Part shown: positions 42,790-52,400 of the stretch, piece after piece
How the letters are laid out: each line of letters starts with the position of its first letter
Numbering within the stretch: the first letter of the stretch is position 1
Origin: Haloplanus rubicundus
GTDB taxonomy: Archaea > Halobacteriota > Halobacteria > Halobacteriales > Haloferacaceae
Reading direction: 5' to 3'
NCBI RefSeq assembly: GCF_003342675.1
Contig: NZ_CP031148.1
Location: 2,666,001-2,730,000 of the forward strand
Length of the DNA stretch: 64,000 bases
The notes under the pieces: generated by a model
Databases searched by the model: none
The model's input: only the letters and a program-made list of their open reading frames with translations
What the model was told of the DNA's origin: nothing
Translations under genes and position numbers: made by a program

Positions 42790-42911
42790 TAGGGGTATCG
42801 TAACGCGCCTGAGATTCTCGCCGGATCGCTCCGGCGCGGATCGACGACGACGCCCTACAGCGCCCCGACCGATTTCTGACCGTTTTTATCCGTCCATCCC
42901 CGAGCGTGGAG

Positions 42912-43358
42912 ATGAACGTTCGTGCGTTCGATCCGCTCCACGTCGTCGCGGCGCATCTGGTCGTTCTCGTCGCCGTCCTCCATCTCGCACTCGGCGTCAG
43001 TAACTGGCTGACCTACCTGAGCGCGGGCATCGTCTTCCCGCCCGACCTGCGGTGGCCGCTCTTCGTCGTCTCGGGACTCGCCCTCGTCGGCGGGTTGCTG
43101 GCCGCCGTCGCCGGCGCGGACCGTCGGCCGCTCTACGTCGGCGGCGTCGCCCTGATGGTCGTCTACGTCGTCGGCTACTTCGCGTGGCACGCGAGCGGCC
43201 ACCGGCCACTCTTTTTCGTCGGCCCCGGCACCCACCACGGCGGCTCGACGCTCGCGTCTCTGGGTGCCCACGTCGTCGCCGGTCCCGTCGAGACGCTCGC
43301 GCTCGCGTCCGAGACGGCGCTCGCGGGGCTGCTCGCGTACTTCCTGTATCGCGAGTAG
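42912..43358 (+). CDS. Four-segment integral membrane protein
   Basis: A 148-residue protein from ATG 42912 (MNVRAFDPLHVVAAHLVVLV). An in-frame GTG two codons earlier is possible. Four hydrophobic segments are seen: HVVAAHLVVLVAVLHLALGV, LFVVSGLALVGGLLAAVAG, YVGGVALMVVYVVGYFAWHA and ETALAGLLAYFLY. Histidines are scattered near the membrane faces. GTTTTTATCC (about 42883-42892) lies about 25 nt upstream, a good TATA position. Not recognised beyond a haloarchaeal membrane protein. Confidence 0.75.
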   Translation: MNVRAFDPLHVVAAHLVVLVAVLHLALGVSNWLTYLSAGIVFPPDLRWPLFVVSGLALVGGLLAAVAGADRRPLYVGGVALMVVYVVGYFAWHASGHRPLFFVGPGTHHGGSTLASLGAHVVAGPVETLALASETALAGLLAYFLYRE

Positions 43359-43421
43359 CGCATCTGCACCCGTGACGCGAACGCGACGTACGCTTTTGTC
43401 GGCGGTCGGTGAAGGAGTCGT

Positions 43422-44837
43422 ATGGACCCGTTCGTCGTGGTCGGCGGCGACGCCGCCGGACTGAGCGCCGCGAGCAAGTGCAGACGCGAGAGCGACCGCG
43501 AAGTGATCGTCTTCGAGAAGGGGCAGTGGATCTCCTACGCCCACTGCGGGACGCCCTACTTCGTCGAGGGGTCGGTCGACCGGCTGACCGACCTGCTCTC
43601 GCTCTCGCCGGCCGAGGCCGAAGCGCGCGGCATCGACCTGCGTCGCGGTCACGAAGTCGTCTCGGTCGACGCCGAGGACCGGACCGTCACCGTCCGCGCC
43701 GACGGCGAGCGATTCGAACAGCCGTACGCGGAGTTGCTCGTCGCGACGGGCGCCAGCGCGGCGGCCGGGCCGTTCGACCGCTCCCTCGACGGGGTCTTCA
43801 GCCTCCACGGCCTCGACGATGCCGCGGCCATCGACGCCTACCTCGCCGCGCCCGACGACTACGACCCGGCCCGCCTCGGCGACGGTCCCGTCGACCGCGA
43901 CCGCGTCGACCACAACGCCGCGCTCGAACCGCCGGAGCGGGCCGCCATCGTCGGCGGCGGCTACGTCGGCGTCGAGATGGCCGAAGCGCTCTCTGCCCGC
44001 GGCGTCGACGTCCACCTCTACCAGCGCTCCGCCCACCTCCTCACCCCCTTCGGCGCGGCGGTCGGCGAGCGGGTCGAATCGACCCTCCGCGACCACGGTG
44101 TCACGGTCCACACCGACACCGAAGTCGACGCACTCGTCGGCGACGAACGCGTCGCGGCCCTGCGCATCGACGGCGACGAGCGCCCGGTCGACGTGGCGAT
44201 ACTCGGTGTCGGCATCCGCCCCAACACGGCCCTCCTCGACGGGACGGGCGTCGACCGGGGGCCGAGCGGCGCGATCAAAACCGACGACTACGGCCGGACG
44301 AGCCTGCCGGCCGTCTACGCCGCGGGCGACGTGGCGACCGCACGCCACGCAGTGACGGGCGCGGAGACGTGGGTGCCCCTCGGTCTGACGGCGAACCGCG
44401 CGGGGCGAGCCATCGGGTCGACCGTCGCCGGCGACCCCACACCCGTCGGCGACGTGGCCGGGACGGCGGTGGTGAAGGCCTTCGACCTCGAATGCGGGCG
44501 GGTCGGCCTCGTCGACGAGTCGGCGGCCGCGGACGCCGGCTTCGACCCCGTCAGCGAGACGATCACCGCGGGGTCGCGGTCGGGCTACTACCCCGGCAAC
44601 GAGGAGACGACCGTCACCCTCGTCGCGGACCGGACGACCGGGCGGACCCTCGGCGGGTCCATCGTCGGCCGGGACCGCGCGGCCGTCCGCATCGACACGC
44701 TCGCGACGGCCATCGAGGCCGACCTGACGGTCGCCGAACTCGAACGCCTCGACCTGGCGTACGCGCCGCCCTTTAGCCCCGTCTGGGACCCCGTCCTCGT
44801 CGCCGCGAAGGTGGTGAACGGGCAGCTATCGGAGTGA
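43422..44837 (+). CDS. FAD-dependent pyridine nucleotide-disulfide oxidoreductase, CoA-disulfide reductase-like
   Basis: A 471-residue flavoprotein. An N-terminal FAD motif (VVVGGDAAGLSAAS), the redox cysteine Cys42 in SYAHCGTPYF (the NADH oxidase/CoA-disulfide reductase single-cysteine site), an NAD(P)H motif (AAIVGGGYVGVEMAEAL) and a second FAD motif (LPAVYAAGDVAT) are all present. The C-terminal dimerisation domain ends with DLAYAPPFSPVWDPVLVAA. It probably reduces CoA disulfide or a similar low-molecular-weight disulfide, or oxygen. It has its own T-rich box about 30 nt upstream. Confidence 0.9.
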   Translation: MDPFVVVGGDAAGLSAASKCRRESDREVIVFEKGQWISYAHCGTPYFVEGSVDRLTDLLSLSPAEAEARGIDLRRGHEVVSVDAEDRTVTVRADGERFEQPYAELLVATGASAAAGPFDRSLDGVFSLHGLDDAAAIDAYLAAPDDYDPARLGDGPVDRDRVDHNAALEPPERAAIVGGGYVGVEMAEALSARGVDVHLYQRSAHLLTPFGAAVGERVESTLRDHGVTVHTDTEVDALVGDERVAALRIDGDERPVDVAILGVGIRPNTALLDGTGVDRGPSGAIKTDDYGRTSLPAVYAAGDVATARHAVTGAETWVPLGLTANRAGRAIGSTVAGDPTPVGDVAGTAVVKAFDLECGRVGLVDESAAADAGFDPVSETITAGSRSGYYPGNEETTVTLVADRTTGRTLGGSIVGRDRAAVRIDTLATAIEADLTVAELERLDLAYAPPFSPVWDPVLVAAKVVNGQLSE

Positions 44838-44883
44838 CGGCCGCGGCGCCGACGGGCGAGTACGTCGCCCCGCCGGCGGGCAG

Positions 44884-44890
44884 TATATAC
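44884..44890 (+). promoter_or_regulatory. TATA box of the carotenoid operon
   Basis: TATATAC centred about 27 nt before ATG 44914 in an otherwise GC-rich flank. This is the best-defined promoter in the window and implies a leaderless crtD mRNA. Confidence 0.65.
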
Positions 44891-44913
44891 GGCTCACGTC
44901 CCTACGGGAGGAC

Positions 44914-46419
44914 ATGAACGGTAACCCGCCGACCGGGGCGGCCGACGGGCGGTCGGTCGTCGTCGTCGGCAGCGGATTCGGCGGCCTCTCGACGGCCTGT
45001 TATCTCGCCGACGCCGGTGCGGACGTGACGGTACTGGAGAAAAACGAACAACTCGGCGGCCGTGCCAGCCGGCGCTACGCCGACGGCTTCCGGTTCGACA
45101 TGGGCCCCTCCTGGTATCTCATGCCCGACGTGTTCGAGGACTTCTTCGGCGACTTCGGGCGCGAGCCCTCGCAGTACTACGGCCTCGAACGCCTCGACCC
45201 CCACTACCGCATCTTCTTCAAGGACGGCGATCAAGTGGATCTGGTCCCCGACCTGGCCGAAAATCGCGAGACGTTCGATTCCTACGAACCCGGCGCCGGC
45301 GAGGCGCTCGACGACTATCTGGAGCAGGCCGCCTACACCTACGACGTGGGCATGGAACATTTCGTCTACGAGGACCGCGCCCGCCTGCGCGACTTCGTCG
45401 ACCTCGACGTGGTGCGGTACGCCAACGGGCTCTCCCTGCTGGGGACGATGCAGGACCACGTCGAGGACTACTTCGATCACCCGAAGCTCCAACAGATCGT
45501 CCAGTACTCCCTCGTCTTCCTCGGCGGCGCGCCGAACAACACGCCCGCGCTCTACAACCTCATGAGTCACGTCGACTTCGAACTCGGCGTCTACTACCCC
45601 GAGGAGGGGATGGGCGGCGTCGTCGACGGCATCGTCGCGATGGCCGAGGAACTGGGCGTCACCTTCCACACGGACCACCCGGTCGCGGAGATCAGAGGGC
45701 AGGAGGGCGGCTTCGCCGTCCGCACGGCGGACGGCCGCGAGTTCTTCCCCGACGAGGTGGTCTCCGACGCCGACTACGCCCACACCGAACAGGACCTCCT
45801 CGTCCCCGAGGACCGCCAGTACGACGCCGACTACTGGGACTCCCGCACCTACGCCCCCTCCGCCTTTCTCCTCTATCTCGGTGTCGAGGGCGACGTGGAC
45901 CCCCTCGCCCACCACACGCTCGTCCTCCCCACCGACTGGGACGACCACTTCGACACCATCTTCGGCGACGACCCGGAGTGGCCCGAGGACCCCGCCTACT
46001 ACCTCTGTGTCCCCTCGGAGACGGACGACACCGTCGCCCCCGAGGGCCACAGCAACCTCTTCGCCCTCGTCCCCATCGCCCCCGGACTCGACGACGGCAC
46101 GGAGCGCCGCGAGGAGTTTCGTGATCTCCTCCTCGACGACATCGCCGAACACACGGGCGTCGACCTCCGGGACCGCATCGTCTTCGAGGAAACCTTCTCG
46201 GTCTCCGAGTTCGCCGACCGGTACAACAGCACGCAGGGGACGGCACTGGGCCTCGCACACACCCTCCGACAGACCTCGCTGTTCCGCCCGCCACACGCCT
46301 CGACCGAGGTGGACGGGCTCTACTTCACGGGATCGTACACCACGCCCGGCATCGGCGTCCCGATGTGTCTCATCAGCGGCCGCCTGACGGCCGAGCGGAT
46401 GGCGAAAGAACGACGATGA
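44914..46419 (+). CDS. crtD: Carotenoid 3,4-desaturase (CrtI/CrtD family)
   Basis: A 501-residue FAD-dependent carotene desaturase. An N-terminal dinucleotide motif (VVVGSGFGGLSTACYLADAG) is at residues 16-35, followed by LEKNEQLGGRASRRYADGFR and FDMGPSWYLMPDVFEDFF. The C-terminal CrtI signature is GLYFTGSYTTPGIGVPMCLI. Followed by lyeJ and cruF, the order shown in Haloarcula japonica to encode the enzymes from lycopene to bacterioruberin. It should introduce the 3,4 double bonds into isopentenylated intermediates. ATGA overlap with lyeJ. Confidence 0.93.
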   Translation: MNGNPPTGAADGRSVVVVGSGFGGLSTACYLADAGADVTVLEKNEQLGGRASRRYADGFRFDMGPSWYLMPDVFEDFFGDFGREPSQYYGLERLDPHYRIFFKDGDQVDLVPDLAENRETFDSYEPGAGEALDDYLEQAAYTYDVGMEHFVYEDRARLRDFVDLDVVRYANGLSLLGTMQDHVEDYFDHPKLQQIVQYSLVFLGGAPNNTPALYNLMSHVDFELGVYYPEEGMGGVVDGIVAMAEELGVTFHTDHPVAEIRGQEGGFAVRTADGREFFPDEVVSDADYAHTEQDLLVPEDRQYDADYWDSRTYAPSAFLLYLGVEGDVDPLAHHTLVLPTDWDDHFDTIFGDDPEWPEDPAYYLCVPSETDDTVAPEGHSNLFALVPIAPGLDDGTERREEFRDLLLDDIAEHTGVDLRDRIVFEETFSVSEFADRYNSTQGTALGLAHTLRQTSLFRPPHASTEVDGLYFTGSYTTPGIGVPMCLISGRLTAERMAKERR

Positions 46420-47255
46420 CGGCGGCCGCGGCGCGGTACCTCCTGAAGCTGTCGCGCCCACGGTTCTGGCTCTACCTCGCCGGCCCCGTGGCGGTCGGCG
46501 TCGTCTACGCCGCCGCCTCGACGGCCGACCTCTTCACCCCGACGACGCTCACCCTCTTCGCGTACTTCCTTCTCCCCGCGAACGTCCTGCTCTACGGCGT
46601 CAACGACGTGTTCGACGTCGACGTGGACGCGGAGAATCCGAAAAAGGAGGGCCGCGAGGTGCGCTACGGCGGCGACCGACTCGTCCCCGTCGCCGTCGTC
46701 GTCTGTGGCGGCCTCGCTCTCGCCCCCGTCGCGCTGACGCCGCCGCTCACGTGGCCGTGGCTCGCCGGCTTCCTCGCACTCGGCGTCGCCTACAGCGCGC
46801 CACCGCTCCGGCTGAAGACGCGCCCGCCGCTCGACTCGCTCTCGAACGGCCTGTACGTCCTGCCCGGTGCCGCGGCCTACGCCGCCGTCGCCGGCCGCCA
46901 TCCGCCACTGCTGGCCGTCGCCGGCGGGTGGCTGTGGACGATGGCGATGCACACCTTCTCCGCGATTCCCGACATCGAACCGGATCGGCGGGCGGGCATC
47001 GAGACGACGGCGACGAAACTGGGCGAACGGCGGACGTACGCCTACTGCGCCGCCTGCTGGGCGCTCGCCGCCGTCGCGTTCGGCCTGCTCGACGTTCGGC
47101 TGGGCGCCCTGATCGGCTGTTATCCCGTCGGCGTCGTCCTCGTCGCCCGGTCGTCGGTGGCGGCCGACCGGGCGTACTGGTGGTTCCCCGCGGTCAACAC
47201 CGTCGTCGGAGCGCTCATCACGATGGGCGGGCTCTGGAGGCTGGTGCATGGCTGA
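46416..47255 (+). CDS. lyeJ: Lycopene elongase / 1,2-hydratase (UbiA prenyltransferase)
   Basis: A 279-residue membrane prenyltransferase from ATG 46416. The first Asp-rich motif NDVFDVDVD is at residues 63-71 and the second DIEPD at 186-190, within about eight membrane segments. It adds C5 units from dimethylallyl diphosphate to both ends of lycopene, the committed step to C50 bacterioruberin. The frame is open further upstream inside crtD; the ATGA overlap marks the start. It overlaps cruF by eight bases. Confidence 0.92.
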   Translation: MTAAAARYLLKLSRPRFWLYLAGPVAVGVVYAAASTADLFTPTTLTLFAYFLLPANVLLYGVNDVFDVDVDAENPKKEGREVRYGGDRLVPVAVVVCGGLALAPVALTPPLTWPWLAGFLALGVAYSAPPLRLKTRPPLDSLSNGLYVLPGAAAYAAVAGRHPPLLAVAGGWLWTMAMHTFSAIPDIEPDRRAGIETTATKLGERRTYAYCAACWALAAVAFGLLDVRLGALIGCYPVGVVLVARSSVAADRAYWWFPAVNTVVGALITMGGLWRLVHG

Positions 47256-48144
47256 TCCCGGCGGCGGCGACGGCGACGGCGGCGGTGCGAGTGCGAACGC
47301 CGCCGCCACGCCTGCGACCCGCCGCGGCGACCGGGCGGCCGTCCAGGCCCGCCTCGACGCCCTCGTCCGCGAGAACCGGTTCACCATCGCCGTCGTCTTC
47401 CCAGTCGTCGGCGCCGTCCTCCTCGTCGCGAGCGCGGAGGGACTCCTGCCGCCGCCGCTCGCGTTCGACCCCCTCCTCATCCTGCTGGGGACGCTCGTCA
47501 TGCGCTCGCCGCTGCTCGTCGGCATCGCGCCGCTGATCGACCGGACGGCGGCCGTCGGGGTCGCCGTCCTCGCCGGCTACGCCTACGCCATCGAGTTCGT
47601 CGGCCTGCGAACCGGGTGGCCCTACGGCGACTTCCACTACGCCATCGACCTCGGGCCGACCGTCGCGGGCGTCCCCGTCGGTCTCCCCGTCTTCTTCCTG
47701 CCGCTCGTCTGCAACGCCTACCTCCTCTGTCTGCTCCTCCTCGGCCCGCGGGCGCGGGCGACGTGGGTGCGCCTGCCGGCCGTGATCGGAACCGTCGTCG
47801 CCATGGACCTCGTGCTCGATCCCGGCGCCGTCGCGCTGGGGTTCTGGGCCTACGCCGGCGGCGGCGCCGTCTACGGCGTCCCGCTCTCGAACTTCGCGGG
47901 GTGGGTGCTCTCGGCGACGGTGACGGTGCTCGTCCTCGACGCCGTCCTCGACCGGGCGGCGCTGCTCGACCGTCTCGAAACCTGTGAGTTCGCGCTCGAC
48001 GATCTGGTGAGTTTCGTCCTGCTCTGGAGCGCGGTCAACGTCTACTTCGGTAACTGGGGGGCGGCGGCCGTCGGCGGCCTCTTCGGCCTCGGGCTGGTTC
48101 GGACGAACCGCTTCGACGTGCCGACGCGGCCGCGCTGGGTCTAA
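47248..48144 (+). CDS. cruF: Bisanhydrobacterioruberin hydratase
   Basis: A 298-residue membrane protein (DUF422 family) from ATG 47248. After a Gly/Ala-rich start there are seven or eight hydrophobic segments with family blocks FVGLRTGWPYGDFHYA, GVPVGLPVFFLPLVCNAYLL, MDLVLDPGAVALGFWAY and VYGVPLSNFAGWVLSA. CruF hydrates the terminal double bonds to complete bacterioruberin. Last gene of the crtD-lyeJ-cruF operon. Its TAA stop overlaps the convergent crtB stop by four bases. Confidence 0.92.
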   Translation: MADPGGGDGDGGGASANAAATPATRRGDRAAVQARLDALVRENRFTIAVVFPVVGAVLLVASAEGLLPPPLAFDPLLILLGTLVMRSPLLVGIAPLIDRTAAVGVAVLAGYAYAIEFVGLRTGWPYGDFHYAIDLGPTVAGVPVGLPVFFLPLVCNAYLLCLLLLGPRARATWVRLPAVIGTVVAMDLVLDPGAVALGFWAYAGGGAVYGVPLSNFAGWVLSATVTVLVLDAVLDRAALLDRLETCEFALDDLVSFVLLWSAVNVYFGNWGAAAVGGLFGLGLVRTNRFDVPTRPRWV

Positions 48145-49142
48145 GTCAGCCGCCGGAGACCCTCGACCGCCCCGCGAAGGAGGCGGCGACCGACCCCGCG
48201 GTTCGGGTCGCGGCCGTGGTCGGGGTCCACGTCGCCGGGCACCTCCGGGACACAGCTCACCCGCAGGAAGACGGTTTCGGGGTCGTGGTTCCAGAGCCAG
48301 TGCCAGCGCGTCCGCGCCACGAGCGCGAGCTTTCGGGTCGTCGCTATCGACGGCGTCTCGGAGAGCACGTCGTAGTCGCGCTCGCGGATCAGCCGGTGGT
48401 GGTCGGCGTAGAGGACGGCGGCCACGAGCACCGGGAACTGGCAGTCCTTCGGGAGATACTCGATGCCGGCGACGCCCTCGCGGTAGAGCGCCTCGGTCCG
48501 CCGGAGTTCGCGCTCCATCGCCTCGCGAAAGCCCTCGGTCACCTCGAAGTTTCGGAGGTCCGCCTCGCGGACTCCGTACTCGTCGAGCGTCTCCCGTGGG
48601 AGATAGATGCGGTCACGCTCGACGATGTCCTCGCGCACGTCACGCAGGAAATTCGAGAGCTGGAACGCCTCACCGAGCACCGTCGCGTGGGGGAGCGCCC
48701 GCTCCGGCTCCTCGGGCTCCATCACCGCCGTCATCATCCGCCCCACCGCGGCCGCCGAGCCGTCCATGTACGCCCGCAGTTCCGCGAACGTCTCGTAGCG
48801 GCTCTTGGTCACGTCGGTCAACATCGCGTCGACGAAGGTGTTCACGTCCGCGTCGGGGATGTCGTACGTCTCGCGGAGCTCCGCGAAGGCGGCGAGCACG
48901 GGGTCGTCGGTCGATTCCTCGCCCAGCGCCGCCGCGCGGAGCCGTTCGAGTTCCGTACGCTGCTCGGCGGGCGGAACGCCCTCGGCGTCGTCGACGACTT
49001 CGTCCGCCACTCGGAAGAAGGCGTAGAGAACGTACGTCGCCTCGCGGACGCGGGCGGGTAGCAGTCGGGTTGCGAGATGAAACGTCTTCCCAGTCCGTCG
49101 CTGGATTTCCTTTCCCCGGGCGACGCCGTCGTCGCTCACCAT
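48141..49142 (-). CDS. crtB: Phytoene synthase
   Basis: A 333-residue trans-isoprenyl diphosphate synthase (squalene/phytoene synthase type). The first Asp-rich motif is in FFRVADEVVDDAEG and the second in LSNFLRDVREDIVERDRIYL, with YMDGSAAAVGRMM between. It condenses two geranylgeranyl diphosphates to phytoene, the entry to the pathway completed by the convergent crtD-lyeJ-cruF. GTG/ATG choice: the ATG at 49140-49142 gives MVSDDGVARG before the first conserved helix (TFHLATRLLP). Confidence 0.94.
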   Translation of the reverse strand: MVSDDGVARGKEIQRRTGKTFHLATRLLPARVREATYVLYAFFRVADEVVDDAEGVPPAEQRTELERLRAAALGEESTDDPVLAAFAELRETYDIPDADVNTFVDAMLTDVTKSRYETFAELRAYMDGSAAAVGRMMTAVMEPEEPERALPHATVLGEAFQLSNFLRDVREDIVERDRIYLPRETLDEYGVREADLRNFEVTEGFREAMERELRRTEALYREGVAGIEYLPKDCQFPVLVAAVLYADHHRLIRERDYDVLSETPSIATTRKLALVARTRWHWLWNHDPETVFLRVSCVPEVPGDVDPDHGRDPNRGVGRRLLRGAVEGLRRLT

Positions 49143-49202
49143 CGTGTCCCCCCCTCCGCCGACCGACCAGTGATGATCGTAGCTGTATCGTAATCCGTCA
49201 TG

Positions 49203-49310
49203 TCACCAGAACGTATCGCTGCAGTCGAAGACGACCCCGTGGTTCGGACAGACGTACTTGCAGTGACGGCGGTGCATCGCCGTCTCGCACCGGGGACACC
49301 GAGCAGACAT
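49203..49310 (-). CDS. 35-residue zinc finger protein (HVO_2523-like)
   Basis: A tiny gene from ATG 49308-49310 to TGA 49203. Protein: MSARCPRCETAMHRRHCKYV, then CPNHGVVFDCSDTFW. CPxC (5, 8), Cys17, Cys21 and His24 make a compact zinc ribbon, and the FDCSDTFW ending recalls the haloarchaeal HVO_2523 family of micro zinc-finger proteins. It probably binds protein or RNA; function unknown. A striking TATA-like TTATATAAA (about 49314-49322) is only 4-12 nt before the ATG, closer than a standard TATA box. Confidence 0.72.
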   Translation of the reverse strand: MSARCPRCETAMHRRHCKYVCPNHGVVFDCSDTFW

Positions 49311-49472
49311 ACCTTTATATAAATACTACATCGACATGACTGTTCCGCCGGTCGGTCGAGCGATGACCGGATCGAAACGTTTCGGGCGGCTGATCGGGAA
49401 GTTTTGAATCGGGTGTCGGACACGTATCGAACGCGAAAAAAAAACGAACGGGGAGCGGAGGCGGTCAGCCGG

Positions 49473-52400
49473 TCAGCACTCCGACCAACCACACGACTCG
49501 CAGGTCTTGCAGCCCTCGGAGTAGTAGAGGCTCATCGACCCGCAGTCGGGGCATTCGGGGCTCTCGCCGGCCGCGAGCAGGTCGGCGGTGTCGTCGGTGT
49601 CCGTGGCCGCGGCAGTCGTCGCGCCGCCGTCGGCCTCGGGACCGTCGTTCATCGCCTTCGCTTCGGCCTCCTCGAGTTCCGTCAGGTTCTGCTGTTTGGG
49701 GTATGGTCGGTCGATTTCGTCGTCGAGGTAGCGACGCATGGCCGTCCCGACGGCGTCGGGGATGGAGTTGATCTGTTCGCCCTTGTCCCAGGCCACCTTG
49801 GGCGAGCGGATGCCCTGCAGTTCGGAGGCGATTTCGCGCGGGTCGACGCCCGAGCGCAGCGCCGTCGAGATGGTCTTCGCCAGCGCCTCGGTGAAGGAGG
49901 CGGTGAAGCCGCCCGAGTTGCCGATGTTGGCGAACAGTTCGAACGGTCGGCCCGCCTCGTCCTCGTTGATGTTGACGTAGAGTTTCCCGTACCCGGTGTC
50001 GATGCGCTGGGTGACGCCGTGGAGCACGTCAGGCCGCGGGCGCTTCGTACCGAGTTCGCGTTCGCCGTCGGCGGCCGCGAGCAGATCCTCCAGTTCGGAA
50101 TCGAGGGCGGCGCGCACGTCCTCGTTGTCGAGGAAGCCCTCGATACCGCCGAAGACCTCCTCGATCTGTTCGACGATGGTTTCGGCCGCCTCGCTCTCGT
50201 CCGCGAACTCCGCGTTCTGTGCGCGGGTGGTCAACACCTGCTTCGAGCGCGTGCCGTCGCGGTAGACGGTGACGCCCTTCCCGCCGTGTTCGTAGATGTA
50301 TCGGTACACCTCGTCCATGTCCTCGATGGAGGCGCTGTTGGGGAAGTTGCAGGTCTTCGAGATGGCGGAGTCGACGCCCTCCTGACACGCACACTGGACC
50401 GCGGCGTGTTGTTTCCCGGAGAGGTCGCCGGTGACGACGAACAGTTCGCCGATGGCGTCCGGGACGGTGTCGAGTCCCTCGACGCCGTCGAAGGCGTTCT
50501 CGGCCATCTGCTCTTGGGCCTCCCGTTTGACCGCGTCGACGTCGACGTCGTTCGCCTCCAGCGTCCGCAGGAAGTAGTCGTCGAACTCGACGAGCATCTC
50601 GTCGCCCTGCACGTCGTCGGAGACGTTCTTGTAGTAGGCGACGTTGTAAATCGGCTCACAGCCGCCGGTGGTGTTGCCGACCATCGACGTGGTGCCCGTC
50701 GGGGCGATGGTGGTCGTGTTGTGGTTGCGGATCGGGAAGCCGTCCGCCCACTCGTCGGCGTCCTCGCCCGTGTGGTGTTCGAACCACTCGCGGTAGCGGG
50801 TGGGGTCGGCGTACTTCGAGTCGTCCCAGTCCTCGAAGGCCCCCCGTTCCTCGGCGAGCTCGTGGGAGGCCCACTTCGACTCGTGGTTGATGTGGGTCAT
50901 CAGCTGGCGGGCCACCTCGTTGCCCGTGTCGCTGCCGTAGCGGATGCCGAGCTGGACGTACAGCTGGGCCAGCCCCATGACGCCGAGGCCGATCTTTCGC
51001 ATCTCCCGAACTTTCCGCTCGATCTCGTCGACCGGGAAGTCCGACATCGTGACGACGTTTTCCAAAAATCGCGTGCCGTAGTCGATGCGGTGGTCGAAGG
51101 CGTCCCAGTCGATGGCGTCCTCGAGGAACGCCTCGACTGCTGCTGCCTCCGAGTCGTACGCGTCGGCGTGTTCGTCGGCCCAGACCCGCCAGTCCGGCGC
51201 GTCGAGGTCCGCGAGCGTCGAGAGGTTGATGTGACCGAGGTTGCAGGCCTCGTACTCCTCCAGCGGCTGTTCGCCACAGGGGTTGGTCGCGAGGATGCGG
51301 TGGTCCGGCTGCGCCTCCACGTCGAAGGAGTGCTGTTTGTTCACGCGTTCGAGGTAGATGACGCCGGGTTCGCCGTTCTCGTGAGCGCCCTCGACGATGT
51401 CCTCCCAGATGACCTCGGCGGGCATCGAGAGTTCCTCGCCCACCTCGACGTACTCGCCGAGGCCGAACATCTCGTAGAGCTCCTTCGTTTCGGGGGTCGC
51501 AATGTGCGCCTCGCCCGTCCGCGGGTTGGTGAACGTGAAGTCCTCGCCCGCCTGCAGCGCTTCCATGAACTCGTCCGTGACGCCGACGGAGATGTTGAAG
51601 TTGGAGAGGTGGCCCTCGACGGCGTTGCGGAGGTGTTTCGGCACGCGCCCCTCGTCGTCGATGAGTTCGCGGGCCTCTTCCAAGGCCGCCGCGAAGGAGT
51701 TGTGCGTGAAGTCGTCGGGGTCGTTCAGGCGAAGGGTGTGCGCCAGCGAGACGTCCTTGTTTTTCGCGTGGATGAACTGGATCACGTCCGGATGCGAAAT
51801 GCGCATGACGCCCATCTGGGCGCCCCGGCGGGCGCCGCCCTGCGCGATGGTCTCGCACATCTGGTCGAACGTGCGCATGAAGGTGATCGGTCCCGACGCG
51901 ATGCCGCCGGTCGAGCCGACCGCGTCGCCGTACGGTCGGAGTCGCCAGAAGGCATAGCCCATGCCGCCGCCGGACTGGAACACCTGTGCGGCCTCCTTGG
52001 CCGTCTGGTGGATGTCGTCGATGTCGTCCTCGGGCGAGTCGACGAAACAGGCCGACAGCTGCTGGAGTTCGTCGCCCGCGTTCATCAGGGTGGGCGAGTT
52101 TGGCATGAAAGAGAGCTCGCCCATCAGCGTCTCGAACTCCTCGCGTGTCTCCTCGACGACGGCCCGGACCTCCTCGGGGAGGTCCGGAACGACCGTCTCG
52201 TAGGCGAACTTGTTGACGTTGTAGACGGAGAGCGTCGTCTCGGCGTCGGCGTCGGCGGTCGTCCCCGTGCCAAACACCTCGGCGGCGAGTTCGTCGCGTC
52301 GGGGATGATCCGGCTTCAACTGCTCGGGCGTGACCGTGATCTCTACGTCCCGCTTGCGCGCCTCGAACACCGCCTCGGCGAGGGCGATGTTTTTCGCGAC

